The position numbers and the translations under genes are program-made. A stretch of DNA of 26,183 bases from an uncultured Eubacteriales bacterium (GTDB lineage: Bacteria; Bacillota; Clostridia; Christensenellales; Pumilibacteraceae): assembly GCA_900553005.1 (NCBI GenBank), contig USBU01000002.1, forward strand, positions 1 through 26,183, in the 5' to 3' direction. The notes beneath the pieces were generated by a model, which worked only from the letters and a program-made list of their open reading frames with translations, was not told the origin of the DNA and did not search any database. Position 1 is the first letter of the stretch. The number at the start of each line of letters is the position of its first letter. Positions 1-6,797 of the stretch are shown here, piece after piece.

Positions 1-79
1 ACCTCGACTAGTTTATACGTTTTAACTGCGTTTGTCAAACGTTTTTCATATATTTTTAATAAATTTTTATCGCGACAGC

Positions 80-108
80 TTGTAATAAGCCGCTAAGTAT
101 GCTATAAT
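80..108 (+). promoter_or_regulatory. sigma-A type promoter for divIC-ppx
   Basis: A -35 TTGTAA at 80-85 is followed by a 17-base spacer and a perfect -10 TATAAT at 103-108, with a TGC extension just before the -10. It sits about 50 bases upstream of the GTG start of divIC and is the only good promoter before the divIC-ppx pair. Confidence 0.75.
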
Positions 109-157
109 TACAGCGCGTTAAAAGCCAAGCGCAATTTCAATACGGAGAACGCTTAAA

Positions 158-436
158 GTGGAAAAAGAAAAAATCCTTAAAATCATCACGGTTTCCGCCA
201 TTATTTTTATAGCGATACTGGCGGCGGCTTTGATACTTAACCTTATAAAGCTGACGAACATAAATTCCAAAAAAGCCAATCTTGAGAAGCAGCTTAACGA
301 GATTCAGCGGCAGATCGAGGAAAACGAATCGGAAATCGATTACATAAGCACCGACGAATATATCGATCAGTACGCGCGCGAATATCTAAATATGCAGGGA
401 AAAGACGAAGAAGCTTTTACCGGCGTTTCAAAATAA
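158..436 (+). CDS. divIC: DivIC/FtsB-family septum formation initiator
   Basis: A 92-residue bitopic membrane protein of the cell-division FtsB/DivIC family, which in the divisome bridges FtsL and the peptidoglycan synthesis machinery. One hydrophobic segment spans about residues 8-31, followed by a charged heptad-like coiled coil at about 36-62. The C-terminal signature EYIDQYAREYLNM (67-79) is the typical family ending and decides the call. The start is GTG with a CGGAGA ribosome site 8-13 bases upstream; no ATG is better placed. The gene heads a transcription unit with the Ppx/GppA phosphatase, which begins one base after this stop codon. In many Firmicutes divIC lies directly downstream of yabP-yabQ; here that pair is about 4 kb away. 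FtsB and DivIC cannot be told apart by length alone, but the family is clear. Confidence 0.85.
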   Translation: MEKEKILKIITVSAIIFIAILAAALILNLIKLTNINSKKANLEKQLNEIQRQIEENESEIDYISTDEYIDQYAREYLNMQGKDEEAFTGVSK

Positions 437-437
437 C

Positions 438-1325
438 TTGGACGCCGTTATCGACATAGGCAGCAATTCGGTAAGACTGCTGCTTAAAAAAACGGACGGC
501 GTCAATGCCAAGGAGCTTGATTCCACCTCGCTTGCCGACGGACTGGCGCTGACAGGCGCTTTAAGCGCGCCCGCAATGGCGCGAACGTCGGAAGCCGTAA
601 AACGCTTTACGATGAAAGCGGAAGCGGAGGGCGCGGAAAACATTTACATTTTCGGCACGGAAGCCATGCGCGCCGCCTCAAATTCAGAGGAATTCAGAAT
701 ACGGCTTCAGGAAGAAACGGGGCGCCGCGTACACGTCGTTTCCGGAGACACGGAAGCTAAGCTTGGACTTTACGGCGCGATGACCGATATGCCGCCGGGC
801 GAAATAACGGTAATCGATATCGGCGGAGCAAGCGTGGAAATCGTGCGCGGCAATTACGACAGGATAACCTACTGTAAATCTCTGCCGCTGGGAATGGTGC
901 GGCTTATCGACGTTGCGGGAACAAACAGAGCCGATATAGAAAATTACGTTTCCAAAAACATAACGGCCTTCGGCCCGATCAGCGGCTGGGAGGCCGCAGC
1001 AATAGGCGGAACGGCCACCTCGCTTGCATCCATGGATCTGAATCAGAAAAAATACGACGCGCGTGAGGTTCACGGCCACATTCTTACGCTTGGGGCAATG
1101 CGCAGGCTTACCGACAAAATTTTTGCATCAAAATCAGTTACCGACGATTTTCCGTCGTTATCGCCTAAAAGAGCAAGGATAATAGGTCACGGCGCGATTA
1201 TGCTGTCCGCGCTGACAGAATACCTCGGCTTAAACGAAGTCAGAGTTTCGGAATTCGACAACATGGAGGGTTACCTCTTTTGCATAAAAAACGGATTGCT
1301 CAGCTGTGACGCGTCGCTAAAATAA
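438..1325 (+). CDS. Ppx/GppA-family phosphatase (exopolyphosphatase or pppGpp phosphohydrolase)
   Basis: A 295-residue ASKHA-fold phosphatase of the Ppx/GppA family, which hydrolyses polyphosphate or the pppGpp gamma phosphate. Visible motifs are the first phosphate-binding loop DIGSNS (6-11), the segment VSGDTEAKLGLYG (101-113) with the likely catalytic Glu106, the second phosphate loop VIDIGGAS (125-132), and the adenosine-motif-like AIGGTATSLA (188-197). It has only the two-lobed N-terminal core and lacks the C-terminal HD domain of long Ppx proteins, as usual for the short clostridial form. The start is TTG one base after the divIC stop, with no strong ribosome site of its own, suggesting translational coupling. 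An Ile-free start further in would lose the first phosphate loop. Substrate preference cannot be read from sequence, so no symbol is given. Confidence 0.88.
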   Translation: MDAVIDIGSNSVRLLLKKTDGVNAKELDSTSLADGLALTGALSAPAMARTSEAVKRFTMKAEAEGAENIYIFGTEAMRAASNSEEFRIRLQEETGRRVHVVSGDTEAKLGLYGAMTDMPPGEITVIDIGGASVEIVRGNYDRITYCKSLPLGMVRLIDVAGTNRADIENYVSKNITAFGPISGWEAAAIGGTATSLASMDLNQKKYDAREVHGHILTLGAMRRLTDKIFASKSVTDDFPSLSPKRARIIGHGAIMLSALTEYLGLNEVRVSEFDNMEGYLFCIKNGLLSCDASLK

Positions 1326-1432
1326 GGCGAAAACAGTCCGGCTCCCGCGCAAAACGCCGCGTCCTTAATCTATTCGGCAGGTAAAAATTAGCAGCCGTAA
1401 TACCGCATAAAAGATACCGTCCGCTCCGATAA

Positions 1433-1438
1433 TATAAT
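1433..1438 (+). promoter_or_regulatory. -10-like element upstream of the Lys-rich small gene
   Basis: A perfect TATAAT lies 79 bases upstream of the small gene start. No recognisable -35 hexamer sits 16-18 bases before it, so this is a tentative promoter. It would give a leader of about 70 bases that contains the stem-loop at 1469-1495. Confidence 0.4.
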
Positions 1439-1468
1439 CAAGCAGGAACGGTACAGCGCCAGCCTTAA

Positions 1469-1495
1469 GGTTAGCGAGTATTGTTCTCGCTAATC
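1469..1495 (+). other. Leader stem-loop directly before the Shine-Dalgarno of the Lys-rich gene
   Basis: Ten base pairs (1469-1478 with 1486-1495, one G-U pair) close a seven-base loop. There is no T-run after it, so it is not an intrinsic terminator. It ends a few bases before the AAGGAG ribosome site of the next gene, so it could stabilise the mRNA 5' end or modulate translation. Confidence 0.55.
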
Positions 1496-1516
1496 TAAAA
1501 AGGAGATGAAAGGATA

Positions 1517-1645
1517 ATGGCTACGACTAAAAACACCAGAACCCAGTCTGCAAGCTCCAAGGCGTCCGCTCAGAAGAGTACCTCCAAGGCTACCGGAAAG
1601 AGCGCTTCCGCCAAGGCTGCAAAGTCCGTTAAGAACTGCAAATAA
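1517..1645 (+). CDS. 42-residue Lys/Ser/Ala/Thr-rich basic protein, histone H1-tail-like
   Basis: A 42-codon gene (ATG to TAA). Its reality rests on the strong AAGGAG/AAAGGA ribosome site just upstream, the absence of any overlapping better frame, and the dedicated terminator at 1703-1735. The product has about 9 Lys, 9 Ser, 9 Ala and 6 Thr, one Arg and no Asp or Glu, arranged as loose S/T-x-K-A repeats such as SSKASAQKSTSKATGKSA. This composition is like the C-terminal tails of eukaryotic linker histones and bacterial AlgP/HctB-type DNA-binding proteins, so nucleic-acid binding or nucleoid or spore DNA packaging is a reasonable inference. It is not an alpha/beta SASP: the conserved SASP segments are absent. 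A single Cys lies at position 41. I do not recognise a named family. Confidence 0.7.
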   Translation: MATTKNTRTQSASSKASAQKSTSKATGKSASAKAAKSVKNCK

Positions 1646-1648
1646 GCT

Positions 1649-1685
1649 GTCTTAACAAAGGCTTTTCAAGCCTTTCGGGTAAGAC
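1649..1685 (+). other. 3' untranslated stem-loop of the Lys-rich gene transcript
   Basis: An outer helix (GTCTTA at 1649-1654 with TAAGAC at 1680-1685) encloses a perfect 8-bp hairpin AAAGGCTT/AAGCCTTT (1657-1664 with 1668-1675, loop TTC). It starts four bases after the stop codon and precedes the terminator by 18 bases, so the short mRNA has a structured tail separate from termination. Confidence 0.5.
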
Positions 1686-1702
1686 TGCGATCATACCCGA
1701 AT

Positions 1703-1735
1703 AAAAACGGAACGGCATTGACCGTTCCGTTTTTT
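1703..1735 (+). terminator. Intrinsic terminator of the Lys-rich gene
   Basis: The 9-bp stem ACGGAACGG / CCGTTCCGT with a six-base loop is followed by a run of T. A stretch of A before the stem could extend the pairing, so it may also work in the reverse direction. Confidence 0.85.
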
Positions 1736-1904
1736 ATGTACTCAATAAATTCACGACTCACATAATTTCGCTCAAAACCGGCAAACAAAGCTTTGAAAAC
1801 CGTGTACGTAAGCAAATTTTATTCTTCTGCTCTTTCAGCGGCGTTAACAAACAAATTCCGTAAAACGGGAGCAGGCTTTCTGCGCGGCGGTTTTTACGGG
1901 CGCC

Positions 1905-1938
1905 GAAAAAAACAAGGAAGCAAGCAAAGCCCGCTTCC
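1905..1938 (-). terminator. Intrinsic terminator of tex
   Basis: On the minus strand a 10-bp helix (two G-U pairs; 1929-1938 with 1916-1925) with a three-base loop is followed by TTGTTTTTTT. It lies about 60 bases beyond the tex stop codon. Confidence 0.8.
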
Positions 1939-1998
1939 CCGATATCTAAAAGCGCACAATGAGTTTAACCTTTTTTAACAGCCGAAGTTCTTAAGAAA

Positions 1999-4308
1999 TC
2001 AATGCTTGGAAAACTTATTTTTAAGGGCCTGAAGCATATCGTCAAGCGACTTTTCCTTCCTTTGAGGCCGCTGCTGACGTCCGTCGCGGCCGCCGGACAC
2101 GGCGCGGTTTTCACGCCGCGCTCCGCCTTTAGGCGCCTGCGACACAAAACCGTCGGCCTGCTTTATCGAAAGATTGATACGATGCTTTGCCGCGTCAACT
2201 CCTATAACTTTGACCTTGACGACCTGACCTACGCTTAACGCCTCGGAAGGATGCTTTATAAAGCGATCCGAAATCTCGGATACGTGAACCAACCCGTCGT
2301 GATGAACGCCTATATCCACAAACGCGCCGAAATCAATGACGTTGCGGACGGTGCCGGTAAGCTGCATACCCTCCTTAAGATCGTTTATATCCATAAGGTC
2401 GGCCCTGAGCTGCGGCGGAGGAAGTTCCGCACGTATATCGCGGCCCGGCTTGAGAATTTCCTCTACTATATCGCGCAGCGTCATTTCTCCGATATTCAGC
2501 TCGGCGGCGACGCTGCTCTCTCCGTCGGATTTTATTTTGCTTTTCAGTTCTCCCAGTTTTCCGTTTTTAACGTCATCGTCGCTATAGCCGTATTTTGCCA
2601 GCAGTTTTTCGGCCGCGGCATAGCTTTCAGGGTGCACTCCCGTATTGTCAAGCACGCTGTCTCCGTCCTGAATACGTAAAAAGCCGGCGCACTGCTCGAA
2701 GGCCTTTGGCCCCAGCTTGTTGACTTCCAAAAGCTGTTTGCGGCTGACGAAAGGACTTTTTTTGCGGAACTCGACTATATTTTTGGCTATGGTCGTATTG
2801 AGTCCCGCCACATACGAGAGCAGGCTGTACGAAGCGGTATTAAGATCCACGCCGACGCTGTTGACGCAATCCTCGACCACGCCCTCCAGCACCTCGGTAA
2901 GCCTTTTTTGCGGCATGTCATGCTGATACTGCCCCACTCCTATGGATTTTACGTCGATTTTTATAAGCTCTGCAAGCGGATCCATAAGCCTGCGCGCAAT
3001 GGAAACCGCGCTTCTTACCGTAACGTCGTACTGAGGAAATTCCTCCGTGCCCAGCTTGCTGGCCGAATAAACCGAAGCGCCTGCCTCGTTTACAACCATA
3101 TACTGCAGCTTAGTAGGACATTCCTTAATCAACTCCGCCACAAAAATTTCGGATTCCTTGGAGGCAGTACCGTTTCCGATCGAAATCACCTCTACGCCGT
3201 ATTTCCCTATAAGCCCCAAAAGCACGCGCTTAGCCTCCTCCGTCTTATTCTGCGGCGGAGTGGGATAAATAACCGTATGGTCCAGCACGTTGCCGTTTGC
3301 GTCGATGACCGCAATCTTGCAGCCTGTTCGATACGCCGGATCCAGTCCTAGAATTACCTTACCCTTAAGCGGCGGCTGCATCAAAAGCGGCTTTAAATTT
3401 ACCTCGAACATTTTTATGGCCTGCTCGTCGGCCTTGTCGGTAAGCTCGTTTCTTACCTCGCGTTCGATAGACGGAAAAATAAGACGCGAATAGCTGTCCT
3501 CGATCGCCTCGTTCATCAGCTCGCCGAAAGCGCTGGGCTTCATGAACGCTGCTTTTATTTTTTCCACGGCGCGCGTCTCGTCCGCCGTCACCGACACCTT
3601 CAAACATTCGTCTTTTTCGCCTCGGTTCAACGCGAGTATGCGATGCGCCGGAAGAGTCTTGATCTTTTCGGAAAAATCCTTATACATCTCATACGTAACA
3701 AGCTTTTCCTTATCCTCCTGCTTATCCGAATATACGCTTGTAATGACGCCCTCATCGAAAAGGAACTCCCTTAACGTCTTGCGCATGGCGGCGTCGTCCG
3801 AAACGCGCTCCGCAATAATGTCCTTAGCTCCGGCAAGCGCTTCCTCGGGAGAAGCCACGCCCTTTTCCTCGTTTACGTAACCGGCGGCCAAAGCGATTAT
3901 ATCGCACTCAGCCTGCTCCTGAGCGAAAATAACGTCGGCAAGCGGCTCAAGTCCGCGCTCGACCGCAACGGACGCCCTGGTCTTTTTCTTTTGCTTGTAT
4001 GGACGATAAACGTCCTCGACCTCGGTAAGCGTGGCGGCCTTTTCCAAAGCGGCGGCAAGCTCCTCCGTCCACTTTTCCTGTCCCTCTATTGAAGAGCGGA
4101 CCTCAGCCTTTCTCGCCTCAAGATTTTTAAGATAATTAAGCCTGTCTGAAAAATCGCGCAGAAGCTCGTCGCTGCAGCCGCCGTGCATCTCCTTACGGTA
4201 CCGCGCGATAAAAGGAATCGTATTTCCCTCCTCGATAAGGTCAACGATATTAGACGCATACTGCGGCTTAAGATTGAATTCCTCGGTTAATTTTGCTTTG
4301 ATGTCCAT
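1999..4308 (-). CDS. tex: Tex-family RNA-binding transcription accessory protein
   Basis: A 769-residue cytoplasmic protein of the Tex/Spt6-like family, nucleic-acid-binding factors thought to act with RNA polymerase and in RNA decay. Domain order matches the family: helical Tex_N region (about 1-310, with IPFIARYRKE at 31-40), YqgF/RNase H-like domain (about 317-440, GLDPAYRTG at 321-329), helix-hairpin-helix region (about 485-545, LNTASYSLLSYVAGL), and a C-terminal S1 RNA-binding domain (about 645-717, TGTVRNVIDFGAFVDIG). A basic tail of about 50 residues follows. The length is usual (about 720-780). The ATG is preceded by AAGGAAA on the minus strand. It is transcribed divergently from yabP-yabQ and ends in its own terminator, so it is probably monocistronic. 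Confidence 0.97.
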   Translation of the reverse strand: MDIKAKLTEEFNLKPQYASNIVDLIEEGNTIPFIARYRKEMHGGCSDELLRDFSDRLNYLKNLEARKAEVRSSIEGQEKWTEELAAALEKAATLTEVEDVYRPYKQKKKTRASVAVERGLEPLADVIFAQEQAECDIIALAAGYVNEEKGVASPEEALAGAKDIIAERVSDDAAMRKTLREFLFDEGVITSVYSDKQEDKEKLVTYEMYKDFSEKIKTLPAHRILALNRGEKDECLKVSVTADETRAVEKIKAAFMKPSAFGELMNEAIEDSYSRLIFPSIEREVRNELTDKADEQAIKMFEVNLKPLLMQPPLKGKVILGLDPAYRTGCKIAVIDANGNVLDHTVIYPTPPQNKTEEAKRVLLGLIGKYGVEVISIGNGTASKESEIFVAELIKECPTKLQYMVVNEAGASVYSASKLGTEEFPQYDVTVRSAVSIARRLMDPLAELIKIDVKSIGVGQYQHDMPQKRLTEVLEGVVEDCVNSVGVDLNTASYSLLSYVAGLNTTIAKNIVEFRKKSPFVSRKQLLEVNKLGPKAFEQCAGFLRIQDGDSVLDNTGVHPESYAAAEKLLAKYGYSDDDVKNGKLGELKSKIKSDGESSVAAELNIGEMTLRDIVEEILKPGRDIRAELPPPQLRADLMDINDLKEGMQLTGTVRNVIDFGAFVDIGVHHDGLVHVSEISDRFIKHPSEALSVGQVVKVKVIGVDAAKHRINLSIKQADGFVSQAPKGGARRENRAVSGGRDGRQQRPQRKEKSLDDMLQALKNKFSKH

Positions 4309-4461
4309 TAAAAATGTTTCCTTGTAAATAAATTAAGCTTTGATAGTCGTTTATGAAACGGCTTTATTATTGTATATTATTTTCAAAATAAAAGCAAACG
4401 TTTTTCCGATAAAGACATAATGAGCAGCCTGCGGGAATAAAATTATACGGAGGTGAACGCT

Positions 4462-4728
4462 ATGGAAAATCAACCGGTAAAAAAACGCCACTCCTTTACG
4501 CTGGATTCAAGATCCAAGGGAACAATGAACGGCGTGGAAGAAGTGCTGTCATACGGAGACGACGAGCTGTGTCTCGGCACAAGCGAAGGACGACTGACCG
4601 TAATCGGCAAGGGGCTTAAAATCGAAAAATACAATACCGAGGACGGCTCTCTGACCTTCTCCGGCCGCGTAAACTCGCTTCGCTACGACGAGAAAAAACC
4701 GCCGCTTTATAAAAGACTGTTCAAATGA
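4462..4728 (+). CDS. yabP: YabP-family sporulation protein
   Basis: An 88-residue protein with the YabP/YqfC fold pattern: HSFTLDSRSKGTMNGVEEVLSYGDDELCLGTSEG, then RLTVIGKGLKIEKYNTEDGSL and SGRVNSLRYDE, all characteristic of the YabP family needed in spore formation (in Bacillus subtilis expressed in the mother cell). The frame is also open from a GTG at 4453, but that GTG overlaps the GGAGG ribosome site at 4449-4453; the ATG at 4462 is correctly spaced from it and is chosen. The stop codon overlaps the start of the next gene (ATGA), the usual yabP-yabQ arrangement. I see no convincing sigma-E promoter upstream. Length and motifs are normal. Confidence 0.9.
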   Translation: MENQPVKKRHSFTLDSRSKGTMNGVEEVLSYGDDELCLGTSEGRLTVIGKGLKIEKYNTEDGSLTFSGRVNSLRYDEKKPPLYKRLFK

Positions 4729-5030
4729 GCGACGCCGTCTTATTTCTGGCATGTATCGGCGCGGGACTCGCTGCCCGCGCCGTCTTTATTCCGGCAAAGA
4801 TAATCGCAAAAAAATACGGCGCACTCGTTACGATAATCTGCGACGTTTGCTTTGCGTTCCTTGCCGGAGTACCCTTTGCCGCTTTGCTGCTGTTTTTCAG
4901 GAGCGGAATTTTAGGCTACTTTATGGCGGCCGGTTTTTTAATAGGACTTGCGCTTCCCATATGTTTGCAGCCGGCCCTGAACGCCGTGAAAAGAAGACGT
5001 GAAAACCAAAAAGAGCAAAAAATACGCTGA
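4725..5030 (+). CDS. yabQ: YabQ-like spore cortex membrane protein
   Basis: A 101-residue integral membrane protein starting inside the last codons of yabP (ATGA overlap). Hydrophobic segments lie at about 4-20, 32-57 and 62-84, followed by a short basic tail (KRRRENQKEQKIR). Sequence identity to Bacillus YabQ is hard to judge by eye, but position directly after yabP, topology and size fit; YabQ is needed for spore cortex assembly and sits in the outer forespore membrane. The region after it (5031-5106) has no clear terminator. The confidence in the exact family is lower than for yabP and rests largely on gene order. Confidence 0.75.
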   Translation: MSDAVLFLACIGAGLAARAVFIPAKIIAKKYGALVTIICDVCFAFLAGVPFAALLLFFRSGILGYFMAAGFLIGLALPICLQPALNAVKRRRENQKEQKIR

Positions 5031-5106
5031 ACGCGCCTTTTTACGGCAAAGGAAATTTTCCTCCGCCCGCCACTGTTAATTTTTTTACACGCGCCGCGCT
5101 GCGGCC

Positions 5107-5135
5107 TTGCTTTTTTATTTTAAAAGCATTATAAT
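5107..5135 (+). promoter_or_regulatory. sigma-A type promoter of the isomerase-like gene
   Basis: TTGCTT at 5107-5112, a 17-base spacer and a perfect TATAAT at 5130-5135 lie 31 bases upstream of the start codon, with a strong AAGGAGG between. Confidence 0.75.
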
Positions 5136-5166
5136 ATGAGCAAGCTTTTTCTTAAGGAGGAAAAAA

Positions 5167-6063
5167 ATGAAAATCGGAGTGATAACCGAAAATTTCCAAA
5201 GCAGATACGAAAGCGGAGAAATTTTCGCAAAATTAAAGCAAATAGGCTTTGACGGAGTGGATTATACGCTGAGCCTGACGTATAAAAAACCCGACAAAAT
5301 ATTTTCCGAGCCGCGGCAGACATGGATAAAACACTTCCGGTCCGTTGCCGAAGCCATGAGAGAAAACGGCATAGAGGCCTTTCAGACGCACGCAACCTTT
5401 CCCACCGATTACGACTCCGACGGAATCCCTGCCGCTCAAAGACGGCTTTCGCAGGCAGGACTGGAGCAATTCAGCCGTGAAATAGAGACTACAGCCCTGT
5501 TGGGCGCACCATATATCGTCATTCATCCGATAAATATTGCGGTGTATTCGACTGACAAGCAGGCCGATTTTGAAGCGAATATGGACTTTTTTTCAAAAAT
5601 CAAACCCGTTTTACAAGAGTTTAACGTAAAACTCGGCGTGGAAAATATGTTCACTTGGGACAGCATCAGAAACCGTCACTGTCCGACAGGCTGCTCTACT
5701 CCCGAAGATATGATAAAATACATTGACTCGGCAAACTCGGACAGCTTTGTCGGATGTCTGGATACGGGACATATGCTTATCAACTGCTTTTCTCCGGCGG
5801 AGGCCGTCAGAAAGCTGGGAAAACGCTTGAAGCTTTTGCACGTGCACGACAATTACGGAGTAACCGACAATCATAACGCGCCCGGACAGGGCCGAACCGA
5901 TTGGCACGACTTTGCCGCCGCGCTAAAGGAAACGAATTACGACGGAGCCTTTTGTATGGAAACCTCATTCGGCGGAGTTATGAATATTGCGCCGGAACTT
6001 GCCTGGGATTACGCGCGCTACGCTTACGCAGCCGCAAAGAAAATCACTTCCCTGACCGAATAA
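5167..6063 (+). CDS. Sugar phosphate isomerase/epimerase-family TIM-barrel protein
   Basis: A 298-residue protein of the xylose isomerase-like/AP endonuclease family 2 TIM-barrel superfamily. Members are metal-dependent sugar or polyol isomerases and epimerases, and the substrate cannot be inferred here. Likely metal-site residues are spread along the barrel: His75 (QTHATF), Glu159 (GVENMF), Asp199 and His202 (LDTGHM), His225/His227 (LHVHDNYG) and Glu265 (CMETSF). The LHVHDN and H-x-PGQG-type segment (NHNAPGQG, 235-242) are typical of the isomerase/epimerase branch rather than of DNA-repair endonuclease IV. The start has AAGGAGG six bases upstream. The gene is monocistronic between its own promoter and the terminator at 6151-6187. 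Given the nearby glycosidases a role in sugar catabolism is likely but unproven. Confidence 0.88.
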   Translation: MKIGVITENFQSRYESGEIFAKLKQIGFDGVDYTLSLTYKKPDKIFSEPRQTWIKHFRSVAEAMRENGIEAFQTHATFPTDYDSDGIPAAQRRLSQAGLEQFSREIETTALLGAPYIVIHPINIAVYSTDKQADFEANMDFFSKIKPVLQEFNVKLGVENMFTWDSIRNRHCPTGCSTPEDMIKYIDSANSDSFVGCLDTGHMLINCFSPAEAVRKLGKRLKLLHVHDNYGVTDNHNAPGQGRTDWHDFAAALKETNYDGAFCMETSFGGVMNIAPELAWDYARYAYAAAKKITSLTE

Positions 6064-6150
6064 GCTTAATACGCGCACATGCGCATATCAAGCCGGCGCG
6101 TAACAAGTTATAAAACCCGCTCCGCCGACAATTTTGATATTATAAAATCG

Positions 6151-6187
6151 ACTCCCGCAGATCCGTAACGGATTTGCGGGAGTTTTT
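6151..6187 (+). terminator. Intrinsic terminator of the isomerase-like gene
   Basis: A long hairpin with outer stem ACTCCCGCA / TGCGGGAGT and inner ATCCG / CGGAT is followed by TTTTT. Confidence 0.85.
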
Positions 6188-6231
6188 CGGTTTTACCGCG
6201 CAGACGCGCTTTACTATTTAAATGCAATAAT

Positions 6232-6276
6232 AAGGGCGAAAGCGGCTTCATCGCCTCCGCCCTTAAGATCGATCAT
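6232..6276 (-). terminator. Possible terminator of the GH20-trmL operon
   Basis: On the minus strand TAAGGGCG pairs with CGCCCTTA and encloses a smaller GGC/GCC helix; the following bases are T-rich (TTATT) but not a clean T-run. It lies about 45 bases after the trmL stop. Confidence 0.4.
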
Positions 6277-6320
6277 TTTGTGACAGAAATCAAAAAATAC
6301 CTTTGTAAAATGAAACAGCG

Positions 6321-6782
6321 TCATTTCTGACCGAAAAAATCGTGCTGACGGAGCGCCTCATATAAAATTATCGCAACCGAATTGGAAAGATTGAGCGATC
6401 TTAATGCTCCGTACATGGGGATGCGCACGGCGCGCGCGTAATCATTGTAAATAAGAGATTCGGGCAGACCTTTGGTTTCCTTGCCGAACAGGATAAAACA
6501 GCCGTCCGGATACCGGACGTCGCAATAACTTTTACCCGCTTTTGTCGTAGCGTAGAAAAACGAGCCTCCTGAATTTTTTTCAAAAAAATCCTCCAGGCTG
6601 TCGTAATATACTATATCGACCTTATCCCAATAATCGAGTCCGGCGCGGCGCAGCGATTTTTCGCTTACGTCAAAGCCAAGCGGCCTGACAAGATGAAGTT
6701 TTGTCGCGGTACACGCGCACGTGCGCGCAATATTACCCGTGTTTTGCGGAATCTCAGGCTCTACAAGCACAATATTAAGCAT
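6321..6782 (-). CDS. trmL: tRNA (cytidine/uridine-34 2'-O)-methyltransferase TrmL
   Basis: A 153-residue SPOUT-class methyltransferase that uses S-adenosylmethionine to 2'-O-methylate the wobble base of leucine tRNAs. The N-terminal segment LVEPEIPQNTGNIARTC (6-22), the block FGKETKGLPESL in the cofactor-binding knot, and the C-terminal IPMYGALRSLNLSNSVAI are diagnostic of the TrmL/CspR (YibK) family, and the length is standard. It starts 15 bases after the end of the GH20 gene on the same strand, so the two are probably co-transcribed, although there is no obvious functional link between them. Confidence 0.97.
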   Translation of the reverse strand: MLNIVLVEPEIPQNTGNIARTCACTATKLHLVRPLGFDVSEKSLRRAGLDYWDKVDIVYYDSLEDFFEKNSGGSFFYATTKAGKSYCDVRYPDGCFILFGKETKGLPESLIYNDYARAVRIPMYGALRSLNLSNSVAIILYEALRQHDFFGQK

Positions 6783-6797
6783 TATAATATCGCAAAT

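Larger units (their letters stand above)
1646..1998. other. Gene-free stretch between the Lys-rich gene and tex
   Basis: It holds the 3' stem-loop and terminator of the Lys-rich gene (plus strand) and the tex terminator (minus strand). A 61-codon TTG-initiated frame at 1793-1978 runs across the tex terminator, has no ribosome site and no recognisable product, so I do not call it. Nothing else is seen. Confidence 0.6.

Noticed and set aside
1793..1978. 61-codon frame on the plus strand
   Set aside because: TTG start, no ribosome site, overlaps the tex terminator, and no recognisable product.
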